This document shows positions 42,853-52,050 of a DNA stretch of 64,000 nucleotides, in pieces. Source of the stretch: Gemmatimonadota bacterium. Its GTDB lineage: Bacteria; Gemmatimonadota; Gemmatimonadetes; Palauibacterales; KS3-K002. The notes under the pieces are model-generated. The model saw only the letters and a program-made list of their open reading frames with translations, was not told the origin of the DNA and made no database searches. Numbering within the stretch: the first letter of the stretch is position 1; every line of letters begins with the position of its first letter. The DNA is taken from assembly GCA_020344215.1 (NCBI GenBank), contig CP070815.1, positions 2,682,284 through 2,746,283 of the forward strand, written 5' to 3'. The translations under genes and the position numbers were made by a program.

Positions 42853-43929
42853 CTACTCCGCCGGTCCCTCGGCCGGGTTGGAACGGCGAGTGAACTTCCG
42901 AATCCGGGGCTCGGAAGAGCCGTCCAGAAGACGGCCTGGCTTCCGAACGCCGCCGCCGATCACCCTCAATCCGTTGCCCGACTCGCGATGGGTCGAGCTC
43001 GTCGCCGCTGCGAGAGGCGGCGGCTCGAGCAGCTCCGCACCCAGCGCATACGCGCCCGCCTCACCCGGCCAGAACGATGTCGCGATCACCAGGACGGTAT
43101 CGGCCACGTCGAAGACGATGGTCAGGGCGGCGTCGGTGCCGTCCGGGGGCGGCCCTCCGCTGTCGTCATCGCCTCCCAAGTACTCTTCCTCCAGATCGGC
43201 GACGAGCAGTAAGGCGTCGAAGTCACCAGAACGCAACGTGATCTCGATGGAGTCCCCGGCCGCGCCAGTCAGCGTATAGACGTCGAACAACGCACCGTCC
43301 TCCAGCCCCTCGATGAACATGCCGGTCGCCAGCTGACAGTCGAGCCCGTCCAGGCTGCCGATGATTTCGCCGTCCGGATCGAGCTCGCCCTCGGCCGCGC
43401 AGCCAAAGAACTTGACCACGCTGGGCCCGTAAAGTACCAGGCTGGCGTCGACGGTGGCGGCGCCGAAGCCTTGCCCCGTGTTGTCCTCCACCCAGAATCG
43501 CCAACTCCCGAGCAGCGTGTCGCCCACGAGACCCGTCTGCCAGGCCAGGATAGTGGTTGTGAAGTCGTCCTCGAGGCCCCCGATCTGGCCCTCCAGCGTG
43601 AGTACCCCGTCAAGATCCACAGTCCCGAACACCCCACCGGCCAGCGACCCCTGGTAGATCGGGCCGCCCACCTCAGGGCCGCTCTGATCCAGATCCATCT
43701 CGAGTATCAGCGAGGCCCCATTCCAGAAGACCTCATCGCAGAAGAAAGGATCGACGGCTCCCGACAGAACGCAGGCGTTCACACGGTACTGCCCCGACCA
43801 GAACCCATAGACAGCCGGGAAATCCTCGGGCACGAAGAGCCCGTCGTCATCGCAGGCGGAGACCGCGGCGAGCAGAAGAACCAGAAGCGCGGGCCCCAGA
43901 AGTCTGTGTCGAGCGTTCCAGAGGCACAT
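42853..43929 (-). CDS. Lipoprotein with PPC-like beta domain
   Basis: A 358-residue predicted lipoprotein: signal peptide with lipobox LAAVSAC (Cys26). Residues 35-210 are a Gly-rich beta region repeating LDGVLTLEGQIGG-like strands. Residues 220-310 resemble a pre-peptidase C-terminal domain: AGDSIEITLRSGDFDALLLVAD, an Asp-rich DDDSGG loop, then DTVLVIATSF. The tail is basic. These domains occur in exported and cell-surface proteins. No enzymatic motif is seen. Confidence 0.72.
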   Translation of the reverse strand: MCLWNARHRLLGPALLVLLLAAVSACDDDGLFVPEDFPAVYGFWSGQYRVNACVLSGAVDPFFCDEVFWNGASLILEMDLDQSGPEVGGPIYQGSLAGGVFGTVDLDGVLTLEGQIGGLEDDFTTTILAWQTGLVGDTLLGSWRFWVEDNTGQGFGAATVDASLVLYGPSVVKFFGCAAEGELDPDGEIIGSLDGLDCQLATGMFIEGLEDGALFDVYTLTGAAGDSIEITLRSGDFDALLLVADLEEEYLGGDDDSGGPPPDGTDAALTIVFDVADTVLVIATSFWPGEAGAYALGAELLEPPPLAAATSSTHRESGNGLRVIGGGVRKPGRLLDGSSEPRIRKFTRRSNPAEGPAE

Positions 43930-43987
43930 GATGGCTCAACCCCTATGCTGAGAGACCTGCGCGTCCCGATATATACTGGTAAACCAC

Positions 43988-44026
43988 GCGGGGTCGTGCG
44001 TTCCAACCCGAGTGGGAACGCCCCGC
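43988..44026 (-). terminator. Hairpin downstream of minor-pilin cluster 1
   Basis: Outer arms GCGGGG (43988-43993) and CCCCGC (44021-44026), inner arms GCGTTCC (43998-44004) and GGAACGC (44015-44021), with a 10-base loop. It lies about 80 bases past the PilW-like stop on the minus strand, in a 176-bp gap that also holds the lipoprotein promoter. Confidence 0.45.
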
Positions 44027-44105
44027 AGTCTCATAGTATACAGTGTCTTGTAGGTGTACCAGATGCCCTGGTCCGCTCGTCGGGGAGCGGGTCGTGCCCT
44101 GCCCG

Positions 44106-45065
44106 CTACATGCGGTTCTTCTCGTAGCGCAGGTTCCTAGGTGAGATGTGCCACTCCGACGTCTTCCTGAGAAGCTCGCCACCGTTCACCCGCGGATCCG
44201 CTCGCTCGGCCTTCACCGTCACGCGCACGTTGACGGTGACGATGTCGTCGTAGTCGTTCGAGTCGTCCGAGTCGACGGGGTTGGGTTGCTCGAGCTCGTC
44301 GCCATCCGCGAACACTACCGACACCTCGAACTCCTCCACCCCGTAGGCGACGATCTCGCCGTCGGGCGAGCCGTCCATGTTCAGCCGTTCCGCACGAATC
44401 AGTCGTTCCTGGTCGTCCAGGTAGTAGACGATCGGCCTGAGCTCCTGCAGCGTCGTGCCGTCCGGAGTCTTGAGCATGAAATCTTTCAGGCCGGCGCTCT
44501 GGTGGAGCAGCGTATCGGCGCTGGTGAATGTGACCCTCAAGAAACTCGCGACCACGTCGACTTCGCTGATCAGTATGAGGCGGCGCGCCATATCCACCTG
44601 GACTCGGGCGAGGTCGCCCGGCTGAATGGTCGACGTGTCAGCCGGGTCCAGGTAGAAGTCAATGCAGTGCGTGCCGCAGGTGCCTTGACCCGTGTCCGGT
44701 GGGGACACCGCCGTCGCCGGGTGGATCTCATAGATCGGCGCAGCATAGGGCTCGTAAGGCGCGTACAGCACCGCCAGCGTATCGCCGTTCGAGCCGGGCG
44801 ACACCACGACGGTGCCGTACTTGGTGCTGCTCTTCACGTCGATCCCGGCCATCTGCACGTCCCGGCGCAACAACGCCCCGATGTAGCGGTCGTTGCGGGC
44901 AACGTTCTCCCGGATATCGCTGCCCTCCAACGACCTGATGTGCGTGATCAGGAAGGCGACCGCCGCACTGATGATCACGGCGCCCAGCACCAGCCCAATG
45001 ATAAGCTCGAGCAGCGTGAAGCCCTGGATCGAGTGCCCGCACGTACCACGGGCGATCCGTCGCAC
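44106..45065 (-). CDS. PilW-like minor pilin, cluster 1
   Basis: A 319-residue pseudopilin. The prepilin site is QGFTLLELIIGLVLG: peptidase cuts after Gly and Glu is at position 5 of the mature protein. One hydrophobic helix follows, then a large beta-rich C-terminal domain with an Asp-rich loop (DSDDSNDYDD). It starts at a GTG two bases after the PilV-like stop. It is the third gene of a fimT-pilV-pilW set. Such minor pilins prime assembly of type IV pili or type II secretion pseudopili. Confidence 0.85.
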   Translation of the reverse strand: MRRIARGTCGHSIQGFTLLELIIGLVLGAVIISAAVAFLITHIRSLEGSDIRENVARNDRYIGALLRRDVQMAGIDVKSSTKYGTVVVSPGSNGDTLAVLYAPYEPYAAPIYEIHPATAVSPPDTGQGTCGTHCIDFYLDPADTSTIQPGDLARVQVDMARRLILISEVDVVASFLRVTFTSADTLLHQSAGLKDFMLKTPDGTTLQELRPIVYYLDDQERLIRAERLNMDGSPDGEIVAYGVEEFEVSVVFADGDELEQPNPVDSDDSNDYDDIVTVNVRVTVKAERADPRVNGGELLRKTSEWHISPRNLRYEKNRM

Positions 45066-45067
45066 GC

Positions 45068-45481
45068 CTACGACTCCAATCCTTCGTAAACGATCGTCAC
45101 CAGCTCCACCTTGCCCATCTGCGCGCGGCCCCGCGGATAGAGAACCGTGATCGTCAGAAGCTTCGAGTTCGGGACGGGACCCTGCGCCACGATCAGCGAG
45201 CGAACGAACTGCCCCGCCGTATCGACGTCGCCCAGCTCATCCACATTGGCCCCCGACTCAGACGCCAGGGCAAGCACCCTACGCGTCTTAACCTCCTCCA
45301 TGTAGGACGCAGCAATTCCCGTCGCCGTCGCGCGCACACCGGACTCGGTCCGAAGCGACAGCACGTATACGGTCGTGCCGGACAGCGCCACCACCGCGAC
45401 GCTGACCAGCACGATCGCGATCAGCACGGTCAGCAGGCTGAAACCGCGTTCGCTGCGCCCCCTCTGTGCTGCCTGCTTCAT
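45068..45481 (-). CDS. PilV-like minor pilin without Glu5, cluster 1
   Basis: A 137-residue pseudopilin starting at ATG 45481, which overlaps the upstream FimT stop as ATGA. The leader ends RGFSLLTVLIAIVL. Position 5 of the mature protein is Thr instead of the usual Glu, a loss known in GspK-type tip pseudopilins but not usual in PilV. The rest is a small globular domain. The neighbouring copies in both clusters with FimT and PilW form keep Glu5. Confidence 0.83.
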   Translation of the reverse strand: MKQAAQRGRSERGFSLLTVLIAIVLVSVAVVALSGTTVYVLSLRTESGVRATATGIAASYMEEVKTRRVLALASESGANVDELGDVDTAGQFVRSLIVAQGPVPNSKLLTITVLYPRGRAQMGKVELVTIVYEGLES

Positions 45482-46086
45482 CGCTCCCAACTACCGTTCC
45501 GATAGTGCCAGGTCTGGAAGGCGCCGGCACCCGACACCGTCACCGCCGCCACCAGCGACGGATCGTCCTCATGGGTCAGGAAGATCACCCCGCTCGTGCC
45601 CAGCGGGATTACCATGCCCCGCGTGTTGAATTCCAGCCGGTCGCCGCTAAGCGTTATCGGGTCGCTCGTCGGCTCCCCCAACGGCCCCGCGCTCGCGCTG
45701 CCCGCACCGAACGTTACCCGCTTCGGCAGCCGGACCCCCGGTAACCCGGCGCGAGACCCGCGGGCTACGAGCTTGCTCTCGCGGGCCTCCTCGGCATCCT
45801 CGAAGATCTCCCCGCGCCGGTCCTCCGTCGTGTCCATGAAGGCGGTGTAGAAATCCGCCGGCCCGTCGAAGCTCACCCGCACCAGCCGCTTCGTCGAGAC
45901 CGCCCGGGTTCGAGTCTGCTCCAAGTCGCGGGCCAGCTGCCTGGCAGCCCGCGTGAGCTCCTGCCGTGGCGAGGTCTTCAGGGCACGCGGCAGCGCCACC
46001 GATGCCGCCACCCCTATGATAAGCGCCACCACGATCAGCTCGACCAGCGTGACTCCCCGGTTATTCTCTAGCCTTCCCAGTTCCAT
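45478..46086 (-). CDS. FimT/GspH-like minor pilin, cluster 1
   Basis: A 202-residue pseudopilin. The leader ends NNRGVTLVELIVVALIIGVAASVALP with Glu5 intact. The GspH-type domain shows QLARDLEQTRTRAVSTKR, then beta strands and EFNTRGMVIP. The ATG at 46086 (MELGRLENN) is preferred; the longer frame into the divergent gap is unlikely. It is the first gene of the minus-strand set. Confidence 0.87.
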   Translation of the reverse strand: MELGRLENNRGVTLVELIVVALIIGVAASVALPRALKTSPRQELTRAARQLARDLEQTRTRAVSTKRLVRVSFDGPADFYTAFMDTTEDRRGEIFEDAEEARESKLVARGSRAGLPGVRLPKRVTFGAGSASAGPLGEPTSDPITLSGDRLEFNTRGMVIPLGTSGVIFLTHEDDPSLVAAVTVSGAGAFQTWHYRNGSWER

Positions 46087-46492
46087 GGCTTCACAGTTCG
46101 TTCTTCCCCGCCAGGCGCAGCCCGTCCGCGCCACACCTTCGCACCAAGCCCCCGACGCATTCCGTGTGCCGCAAACCCCTCCAGCACGTAATTGTATATG
46201 CTACAACAAATTAGACCGACCAGCTGGGCGTCGTGCACGGCATCTACACGCCGTGCTTCGGTCAATCTGACTGGAAGCGCTCGGCACCCCGGCCACCCAC
46301 CGCTCCGGCCATGGTTACCATTCCCGGTCGCACTCCCCGTTCAGGCCCTCTATCCCACAATCTCTCATAACCTTAGCCGCCCAGCTCAGGAGGGGCGTTG
46401 CCGGGTCCGCTTCTTGCACCCAGCCCTATCGCCCGAACCCCGCCGCTGTCGACCCGCCTGCCCCGTCCCGCCCAGGTCACCCAGGAGACAGG
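46087..46492. other. Divergent gap between the two halves of pilin cluster 1 (406 bp)
   Basis: Separates the minus-strand fimT-pilV-pilW set from the plus-strand PilX-like gene. An AT-rich patch lies near 46185-46215 (TTGTATATGCTACAAC), the likely promoter zone for one or both. No coding frame of convincing composition was seen. Confidence 0.4.
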
Positions 46493-48388
46493 ATGAGGGG
46501 GATCACTCGGATCGTTAGCTCAGGCCAGCGTCCCGGCGGGCGCCAGAGGTCACCTGCCAGGACAGTCGCTGAAGTGTCCTCGCGGTTGGACGGCGAGCGC
46601 GGCATCGCACTCGTCGCCACACTGCTTGTCGTCGTCCTCATCGCCGCCGTGGTCGCGGCAGCGGTGAACGCCGCGATGAGCGTGACGCGCAGCACGAACG
46701 CCGACTACTTGACCACCCGCGCCTTCTACGCGGCCGAGGCCGGTGCCGAGCACGCGCTCGCTCAAGTGGAGCTGGCCCTGCAGGACGGCTTCCTCTCCGA
46801 CCAGGAGCTGGCGGACATCACACCGCCCCCGCTCGACGGCTTCGAGTTCACCAACTTCGAGGTGGTCAAGGAAGGCAGCTGGGATACCACAACGATCAAC
46901 GACGGCCCGTTCAGCGGGCTCTACGCCATCACCCAGAACATCAAGGTGACCTCACGGGCGACGGACCCCACGGGCGCCCACGCAGGAGTCGTACTCGGCG
47001 CCCAAGCGCAGGCGATCCCCATGTTCCAGTTCGCCGCCTTCGGGAACGGCGCCATGGAAGCCTATACGGGCAGCCGTTCCGACACCTGGGGCCGGGCCCA
47101 CGTGAACGGCGACATCTACATGGCGACCGTGGACCACCACATCCACACAGTCATCACCACGCCAGGCCGCTTCATCCGCGACGGCCGCGTCTCGCACAAG
47201 GACAAAAGCGAGATCCACGTCCACATCGAGAGGGACAACGGCAGCGAGGTCGAGATACAGTTCGACAGCGAAGACACCCCCGACCCCGAGGCCTTCAAGA
47301 ACCGCAGCGAGCTGGAACTCGACAGCCGGCTGATGACCGGCGCCATGGGAGTCGACAGCCTCAGCTTGCCGCTCCCCGATAGCATGGGACCACACGAACT
47401 GATCGCGCCCAAGCGGACGAGCGACAACGAGGCTAGCCGGGCCACGAAGTTCTCCTGGCAGGCCGACATGTATGTTACGGTCGACTTCGGCGACGTGCGC
47501 GACAAGGGTGATGTCTGCATCGACGCGCCCAGCACCGGCTCCGATTGGTGGCCCAACATCACGGTCGAGAGGCCTTACGGCGGCGCCGTCCCAGACAACG
47601 ATGACAAGTGCGACATCTTCCAGGTCAGGTGGGAGACCTTCTTCGACACCGCAGAGCTCAAGTGGGCCGACGCCGTCGACGTCAACATCGCTGAGCTACG
47701 TTCCTGGGTTAACGAGAACCCCGCCCAGAACGGGACTCAGATCATTTACGTCGAGATCGTCCCGGACCCGACCCCCAGCCCGGGGGACACAGATAAGAGC
47801 GGAGAGGGTTTCTACTACCCGATCCTGCGAATCAAGAATGGCTCGCGCCTGCCGGGACCGCTCACCGTCGGCAGCGAGTACCCACTCTACATGCAGGGTG
47901 ACTACAACGACGTCGACAAGCAGCCTGCCGCGGTCTTCGGCGACCGGCTCACCGTCCTGTCAGACAACTGGGTCGATAGCCAGAACCGATCCCCCACCCC
48001 GCAGATGAAGCAGGCGACGGAGACCGAGCAGTTCTTCGCCATCGTGACCGGCGAGGGCGAGGGCTATCTCGGTTGCTACCACCACGGCCCGGATCCCGGT
48101 TGCGTACCTATCACCAACGGCTGCAGCCCCGGCGTCACCGTGCAGATGCTGGAGAGCTGGCGAAGCGGTGCCAGCAAGATCCTGCACCGGATGATCGGAT
48201 CGTTCATCACCTTCTGGTACCCGCAGATCGCTTCGCCCTACGGGAACTGCCCCAACCCGAACCCGAGCTACAAGTCCCCGCAGCGCGACTGGAGCTTCGA
48301 CCCCGACCTGCTGAATCCGCAGAACCTGCCGCCCGGCACGCCCAACGTCGGCTACGTGCTCCGCGCCTCGTTCAGGGAGGCATACTAG
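46493..48388 (+). CDS. Large PilX-like protein, cluster 1
   Basis: A 631-residue protein. After a 36-residue basic leader comes GERGIALVATLLVVVLIAAVVAAAV, then AFYAAEAGAEHAL, the usual start of PilX-type minor pilins (no Glu5, as in that family). The remaining 550 residues are beta-rich and repeat-poor, with Asp-rich loops and scattered Cys, and are far longer than classical PilX (about 200). It may be a tip adhesin. An AGGAG site precedes the ATG. It is divergent from its partner pilins. Confidence 0.83.
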   Translation: MRGITRIVSSGQRPGGRQRSPARTVAEVSSRLDGERGIALVATLLVVVLIAAVVAAAVNAAMSVTRSTNADYLTTRAFYAAEAGAEHALAQVELALQDGFLSDQELADITPPPLDGFEFTNFEVVKEGSWDTTTINDGPFSGLYAITQNIKVTSRATDPTGAHAGVVLGAQAQAIPMFQFAAFGNGAMEAYTGSRSDTWGRAHVNGDIYMATVDHHIHTVITTPGRFIRDGRVSHKDKSEIHVHIERDNGSEVEIQFDSEDTPDPEAFKNRSELELDSRLMTGAMGVDSLSLPLPDSMGPHELIAPKRTSDNEASRATKFSWQADMYVTVDFGDVRDKGDVCIDAPSTGSDWWPNITVERPYGGAVPDNDDKCDIFQVRWETFFDTAELKWADAVDVNIAELRSWVNENPAQNGTQIIYVEIVPDPTPSPGDTDKSGEGFYYPILRIKNGSRLPGPLTVGSEYPLYMQGDYNDVDKQPAAVFGDRLTVLSDNWVDSQNRSPTPQMKQATETEQFFAIVTGEGEGYLGCYHHGPDPGCVPITNGCSPGVTVQMLESWRSGASKILHRMIGSFITFWYPQIASPYGNCPNPNPSYKSPQRDWSFDPDLLNPQNLPPGTPNVGYVLRASFREAY

Positions 48389-48416
48389 CAGTTCCACAAC
48401 AACGACACCGACAAAG

Positions 48417-48450
48417 ACTCCGCACAGCCGAATCGCCGCCCATGCGGAGT
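48417..48450. terminator. Hairpin between convergent PilX-like and chalcone-isomerase-like genes
   Basis: ACTCCGCA (48417-48424) pairs with TGCGGAGT (48443-48450) across an 18-base loop, followed by a smaller CCCC/GGGG hairpin. There is no T tract; moderate support. Confidence 0.4.
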
Positions 48451-48482
48451 ACCCCATCCGGGGCCCATCCAGAAGATCGGGG

Positions 48483-49181
48483 CTATTCGCCGCCGAACAG
48501 CGACCCGATCAGACCCCCGCGAAACTCCGATCCATCCAAGAAGTAGCTCCCGAGCACGGAAAGCCGTGCCGAGGCACCCAGATCCGTTTGATCCAAAAGT
48601 ATCTCCCCGTCCACAGTCACATACCGCGTCCGCAGCTCGTCGCCGCGGATCCTGTAGAGGATCCGATCGCCCTTGCTGATGCCCCGCTCGCCCAGAAACG
48701 CGAACCAGCGCGGCAGGTTGTTGGAGATCTCCCGATAGTCGGCTTCCGAGATGATCCCAGCTCTCGGGACGAGACGCAGGTTCCCCTCCACACCACCAAG
48801 GAACCGATCGAGGCTCACATCTCGCACGAACTCGATCCGCACATAGGCGTCCCGCGAATGAATCGCTATCCAGGCGATAGAGTCGGCTACCTGGGAGCTG
48901 TAGCCCGACCCCGCGGCCACCTCCTCCAAGCGCCGCGTATCGCCCTCGCCCAGCCAGACGTCCACCGTCAGCACATCCACCTTGAAGATGGTCTTCTCCA
49001 GCAGCGTGTGCATGCGCGCGTACGGCCCGACCCCCAGCGATGTCGTGTCCATCGGCGGCGACGCGGTCACGGCCGACTGCGCCTGCGCACCCTGCGACAC
49101 AAGCACGAGCAGAATCACGACTCCGATTATCCGAGCGGAACCAGCGCTCCACACGCTTAGCGGCACCGTTCTCTCCAACAA
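48483..49181 (-). CDS. Exported chalcone-isomerase-like protein
   Basis: A 232-residue protein with a signal peptide (IIGVVILLVLVSQGAQAQ). The mature part fits the bacterial chalcone-isomerase-like family: KTIFKVDVLTVDVWLG, VRIEFVRDVSLDRFLGGVEGNL, then GISKGDRILYRI, a VNG-like VDGEIL turn and a C-terminal FRGGLIGSLFG. Most bacterial members lack known activity and may bind fatty acids. The start is a TTG at 49181 with GGAGCGAGG upstream. It stands alone. Confidence 0.72.
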   Translation of the reverse strand: MLERTVPLSVWSAGSARIIGVVILLVLVSQGAQAQSAVTASPPMDTTSLGVGPYARMHTLLEKTIFKVDVLTVDVWLGEGDTRRLEEVAAGSGYSSQVADSIAWIAIHSRDAYVRIEFVRDVSLDRFLGGVEGNLRLVPRAGIISEADYREISNNLPRWFAFLGERGISKGDRILYRIRGDELRTRYVTVDGEILLDQTDLGASARLSVLGSYFLDGSEFRGGLIGSLFGGE

Positions 49182-49340
49182 GCGCGCACCTCGCTCCTTT
49201 GCCCAAGAACGCAGACCGGGGCCCCCGGTTCTCTTCGACGGTCTCGCCTAAAGACTAATGCGCTGCGAAGGCGGCGGGTTCCGGCGGACGCGACCAGCGA
49301 TCCGCCGTCCGAACGTCGCGGGGTAGCAAAGGGACCGAGG

Positions 49341-49366
49341 CCCGGCGGATACTCATGCCCGCCGGG
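49341..49366 (-). terminator. Hairpin downstream of the Yip1-like gene
   Basis: CCCGGCGG (49341-49348) pairs perfectly with CCGCCGGG (49359-49366) across 10 bases, with partial pairing outside. It lies 42 bases beyond the minus-strand Yip1-like stop. Confidence 0.5.
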
Positions 49367-49407
49367 TCCGGGTCCCCAGCCGTACTTTATCGTCGTGTGC
49401 GGTCGGC

Positions 49408-49932
49408 CTAGGAAAGCGCGCCGGTCATACCTCCCACGAATCCACCCAGCAGCACACCGAGCACCATCATCACCAGCCAGCCGAGCAGCACCGTCCCGAC
49501 CGCCTTCCCCGTCGTGAAGTCGAGGGCCTGGCGAATCGCTACGACGCCGCAGACAAGCATCCAGAGACCGGCGGCCAGAGAGGCGATCCACCCGAGGATC
49601 GGTATGATGCCCAGAACCTTAATCACGCCGACGGACTGCGCGAACCCAAGAGTCCGGAGCATCTCACCCATGTCGGCCGTCCCGCCGAACACCTTGGTCC
49701 CGATCAGCAACGTTATCGCCGCCCACACGGCCCAGGCGATGAAGGCGTAAACCACCTGACCCACAGACCCGTATAGTCCGCCCGTCCCGTACGACCCGAT
49801 AGCGCCGGCGATCGCTACCAGCGCAACGACGCCCGCCGCCTGACCCGTCGCCGACTGATCGTGCTCCACCTCCTCATAAGTTCCTACGTCGAGCGTGGCG
49901 GCTCCGATCATTCGCTCCGTGAAACCCGCCAT
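49408..49932 (-). CDS. Yip1-like integral membrane protein
   Basis: A 174-residue protein with about four to five membrane segments (VVALVAIAGAIGSYG, VYAFIAWAVWAAITLLIG, IIPILGWIASLAAGLWMLVCGVVAIRQAL, VLLGWLVMMVLGVLLGGFV). The order and the polar FTERMIGAATLDVGTYEEVEHD start resemble the bacterial YIP1 family. The ATG at 49932 is chosen; the longer frame adds MFSWFSITH. Function unknown. Confidence 0.72.
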   Translation of the reverse strand: MAGFTERMIGAATLDVGTYEEVEHDQSATGQAAGVVALVAIAGAIGSYGTGGLYGSVGQVVYAFIAWAVWAAITLLIGTKVFGGTADMGEMLRTLGFAQSVGVIKVLGIIPILGWIASLAAGLWMLVCGVVAIRQALDFTTGKAVGTVLLGWLVMMVLGVLLGGFVGGMTGALS

Positions 49933-50346
49933 AGTCTCACACCCCCTGTGTGTAATGGAGAACCAGGAGAACACGCATCCGATGCCTTGCAGGAACGCAC
50001 CAATCTAGTGCGGCACGAGCCGGCCACGCTATGGCCGCCCGCTATCCCACCACCGGATTCACCTCCCTCGGTACACAACACTACGTGACCCCGACCCGGG
50101 CAGGTTTCCCCCCGGCCAACCTCCCCAGCCGGCCAACCCGGCCTTGCAGATTGCAACAAGCTGGTCAGTCTGACCGACCACTCTCACTCGGACCAGAAGT
50201 GGGCCGCCTGCCTCCCACTCTATCTCCAATACAAGCAGTGACTTACGATATGCGCGCCGCGGGACCATCCCGGCACGAGGATTGCAATCGGATACTCAGG
50301 CCGCAGTCGCATCCATCCCCCGCCCAGCTACGGGCCGCGTAGTATC
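49933..50346. other. Divergent gap before pilin cluster 2 (414 bp)
   Basis: Lies between the Yip1-like gene and the second fimT-like gene. It contains a small inverted repeat GGTCAGTCTGACC (50163-50175). No credible gene; open frames here have non-coding composition. It should hold the promoter of cluster 2. Confidence 0.4.
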
Positions 50347-50907
50347 TTGTCGGAAATACTACCAAACCTGCGCCACCGTGTTACGCCGCGTCGCCGACGC
50401 ACGGCGGATTCGGCGCACCGGACGGGATCGCGGGGCTTCACGATCCTCGAGATCATCGTTGCCCTGGCCCTGGTGGCGGCGGTCTACGCCATCGCCCTGC
50501 CATCGATCGCGCGCACCCGGGTGTCGGCTTCAGTGCACAACGCGCGTCATGTGGTGGTCTCGTCGATCTCGCTGGCCCGGGCGACGGCGATCCGCTTCGG
50601 GCGGCCTGTGACTCTGCGGCTTGACATCGTGAACGACCGCCTCTGGGTGGTGGCGGACACGGCGCTGGCCGGGGCGGGGGTAAATCTTGTAACGCTTGGC
50701 CACTTCAGCTTCGCGGAAGAGCTGGACGTGAATCTGGACAGTAATCGCTCGACCCTCTGCTTCAACGGGCGCGGGATCGGAACGACAACGGCGGCGTGTC
50801 CGCAGCCCGGTGGAGTGATCGTCGTTTCCCGCGCGGGCTTGGCCGATACGCTGATAGTGAGTCCAACGGGTTTGGTGCTGCAATATGAAGGTGAGGATGA
50901 GGATTAA
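50347..50907 (+). CDS. FimT/GspH-like minor pilin, cluster 2
   Basis: A 186-residue pseudopilin, first gene of a canonical five-gene set. The leader ends GSRGFTILEIIVALALVAAVYAIALP with Glu5. The domain includes HNARHVVVSSISLARATAIRFGRPVTL, matching GspH/FimT. The only in-frame start before the leader is a TTG at 50347, without a clear ribosome site. It overlaps the next gene by up to 23 bases. Only loosely similar to the cluster-1 copy. Confidence 0.83.
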   Translation: MSEILPNLRHRVTPRRRRTADSAHRTGSRGFTILEIIVALALVAAVYAIALPSIARTRVSASVHNARHVVVSSISLARATAIRFGRPVTLRLDIVNDRLWVVADTALAGAGVNLVTLGHFSFAEELDVNLDSNRSTLCFNGRGIGTTTAACPQPGGVIVVSRAGLADTLIVSPTGLVLQYEGEDED

Positions 50908-51262
50908 ACGGAGGCGGCTGGACGAGAGGGGCATCTCGGTGGTCGAGTTGATGGTCGGGGTGGTTCTGCTGGCGGTAGTGGTGGTCTCGCTAGCGGCCTC
51001 CGGGCTCTACTCGTCGCGGATGCTCGCGCGTTCCAGGGTCCAACTGGAGGCAGCAGAGTTCCTCCAGTCGGAACTCGAGCGGTTGCTGGCGATTCCGTAT
51101 GACAGCCTGAGCAGTGGTGCCCGGGAGACAGACGTTGGGGCTTCGCAATGGGAGATCGAGGACCGGTACACACACCGGCAGATCTTCCTCGTCACGCGCT
51201 ACGCGCCCACGGAGGCAGTCGCGGTATGGGATACGGTAGTCGCATACAAGCTCGCGCCGTGA
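50885..51262 (+). CDS. PilV-like minor pilin, cluster 2
   Basis: A 125-residue pseudopilin. The leader ends DERGISVVELMVGVVLLAVVVVSLAA with Glu5 intact, then AEFLQSELERLLAIPYDSL, the typical PilV helix. ATG 50897 has a better AAGGTGAGG site than ATG 50885. Its stop overlaps the next start as GTGA. Confidence 0.85.
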   Translation: MKVRMRIKRRRLDERGISVVELMVGVVLLAVVVVSLAASGLYSSRMLARSRVQLEAAEFLQSELERLLAIPYDSLSSGARETDVGASQWEIEDRYTHRQIFLVTRYAPTEAVAVWDTVVAYKLAP

Positions 51263-52050
51263 ACGACAGGTGCACGGTCCGGCGCCAGACGGGCTTTACG
51301 CTGGCGGAGATGTTGGTGGTCATAGTACTCGGATCCGTGATCGCCGGGGTCCTGTACCAGGTCCTGGTCTACCAGCAGAGGCTGTACAGCCAAGAGCGAG
51401 CCGCCACCTATCGTCATGACGCCCTGCGGCTGGCCAACGCCGTCTTGACGGCCGATCTGATGGAGGCCAGCGCTTCTGAGGGTGACTTCGTGGTAACGAG
51501 CCCCGACAGCCTCAGCCTCCGCTCGCCTGTCGGATTCGGCATCGTGTGCGCCGTCGACAGCGCCGGGGGCAAGCTCGGTCTCTTCAACGTCGAAGGGCGG
51601 GTTGCCAGCCTCGAAGGCGACAGCCTGCTGATCTATCACCCAAACGGCTGGCTGGTGCGGCCGAGGCAGGCAGACTCAGAGGAGGCCTCGTCGCTCCCCT
51701 GCTACTATGCTGGCGGCCCTTCCGTCGAGTTGGTCGTACGCGTGACCGGTACGATCATCGGGGTACCTGTCGGCGCTCCAGTGCGCGCCTTTCACCGCTA
51801 CACGTACAAGCTCGAGCAAGAGGGCGCCTCATGGTGGCTCGCCAGAACGGACGCCTCCGGTAGCGAGATTCTCGCGGGACCGTTCGACGGCGAGGGCAAC
51901 GGTTTGTCGTTCGCGTACATAGACGCCGCAGGTCAGGCCACGACTGACCCTGCGCGCGTTGCGAGGTTTGGCTTGACGCTGGTGGCGGAGAGCGGGCCGT
52001 TCGAGCGACTCGACACGCTCACGTCTTCTGTGAGGCCTAGAAACCAATGA
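51259..52050 (+). CDS. PilW-like minor pilin, cluster 2
   Basis: A 263-residue pseudopilin starting at GTG 51259. The leader ends RQTGFTLAEMLVVIVLGSVIAGVLYQVLVY with Glu5. The C-terminal domain is beta-rich with LSLRSPVGFGIVCAVDSAGG and two Cys. The longer frame upstream is a shadow of the PilV-like gene. It overlaps the next gene by four bases. Confidence 0.86.
   Translation: MNDRCTVRRQTGFTLAEMLVVIVLGSVIAGVLYQVLVYQQRLYSQERAATYRHDALRLANAVLTADLMEASASEGDFVVTSPDSLSLRSPVGFGIVCAVDSAGGKLGLFNVEGRVASLEGDSLLIYHPNGWLVRPRQADSEEASSLPCYYAGGPSVELVVRVTGTIIGVPVGAPVRAFHRYTYKLEQEGASWWLARTDASGSEILAGPFDGEGNGLSFAYIDAAGQATTDPARVARFGLTLVAESGPFERLDTLTSSVRPRNQ

Noticed and set aside
48386..48480. Read-through or frameshift at the PilX-like TAG codon
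   Set aside because: The in-frame continuation looks protein-like only for a short stretch, then turns Arg/Pro-rich, and a hairpin follows, so a true stop is simpler.
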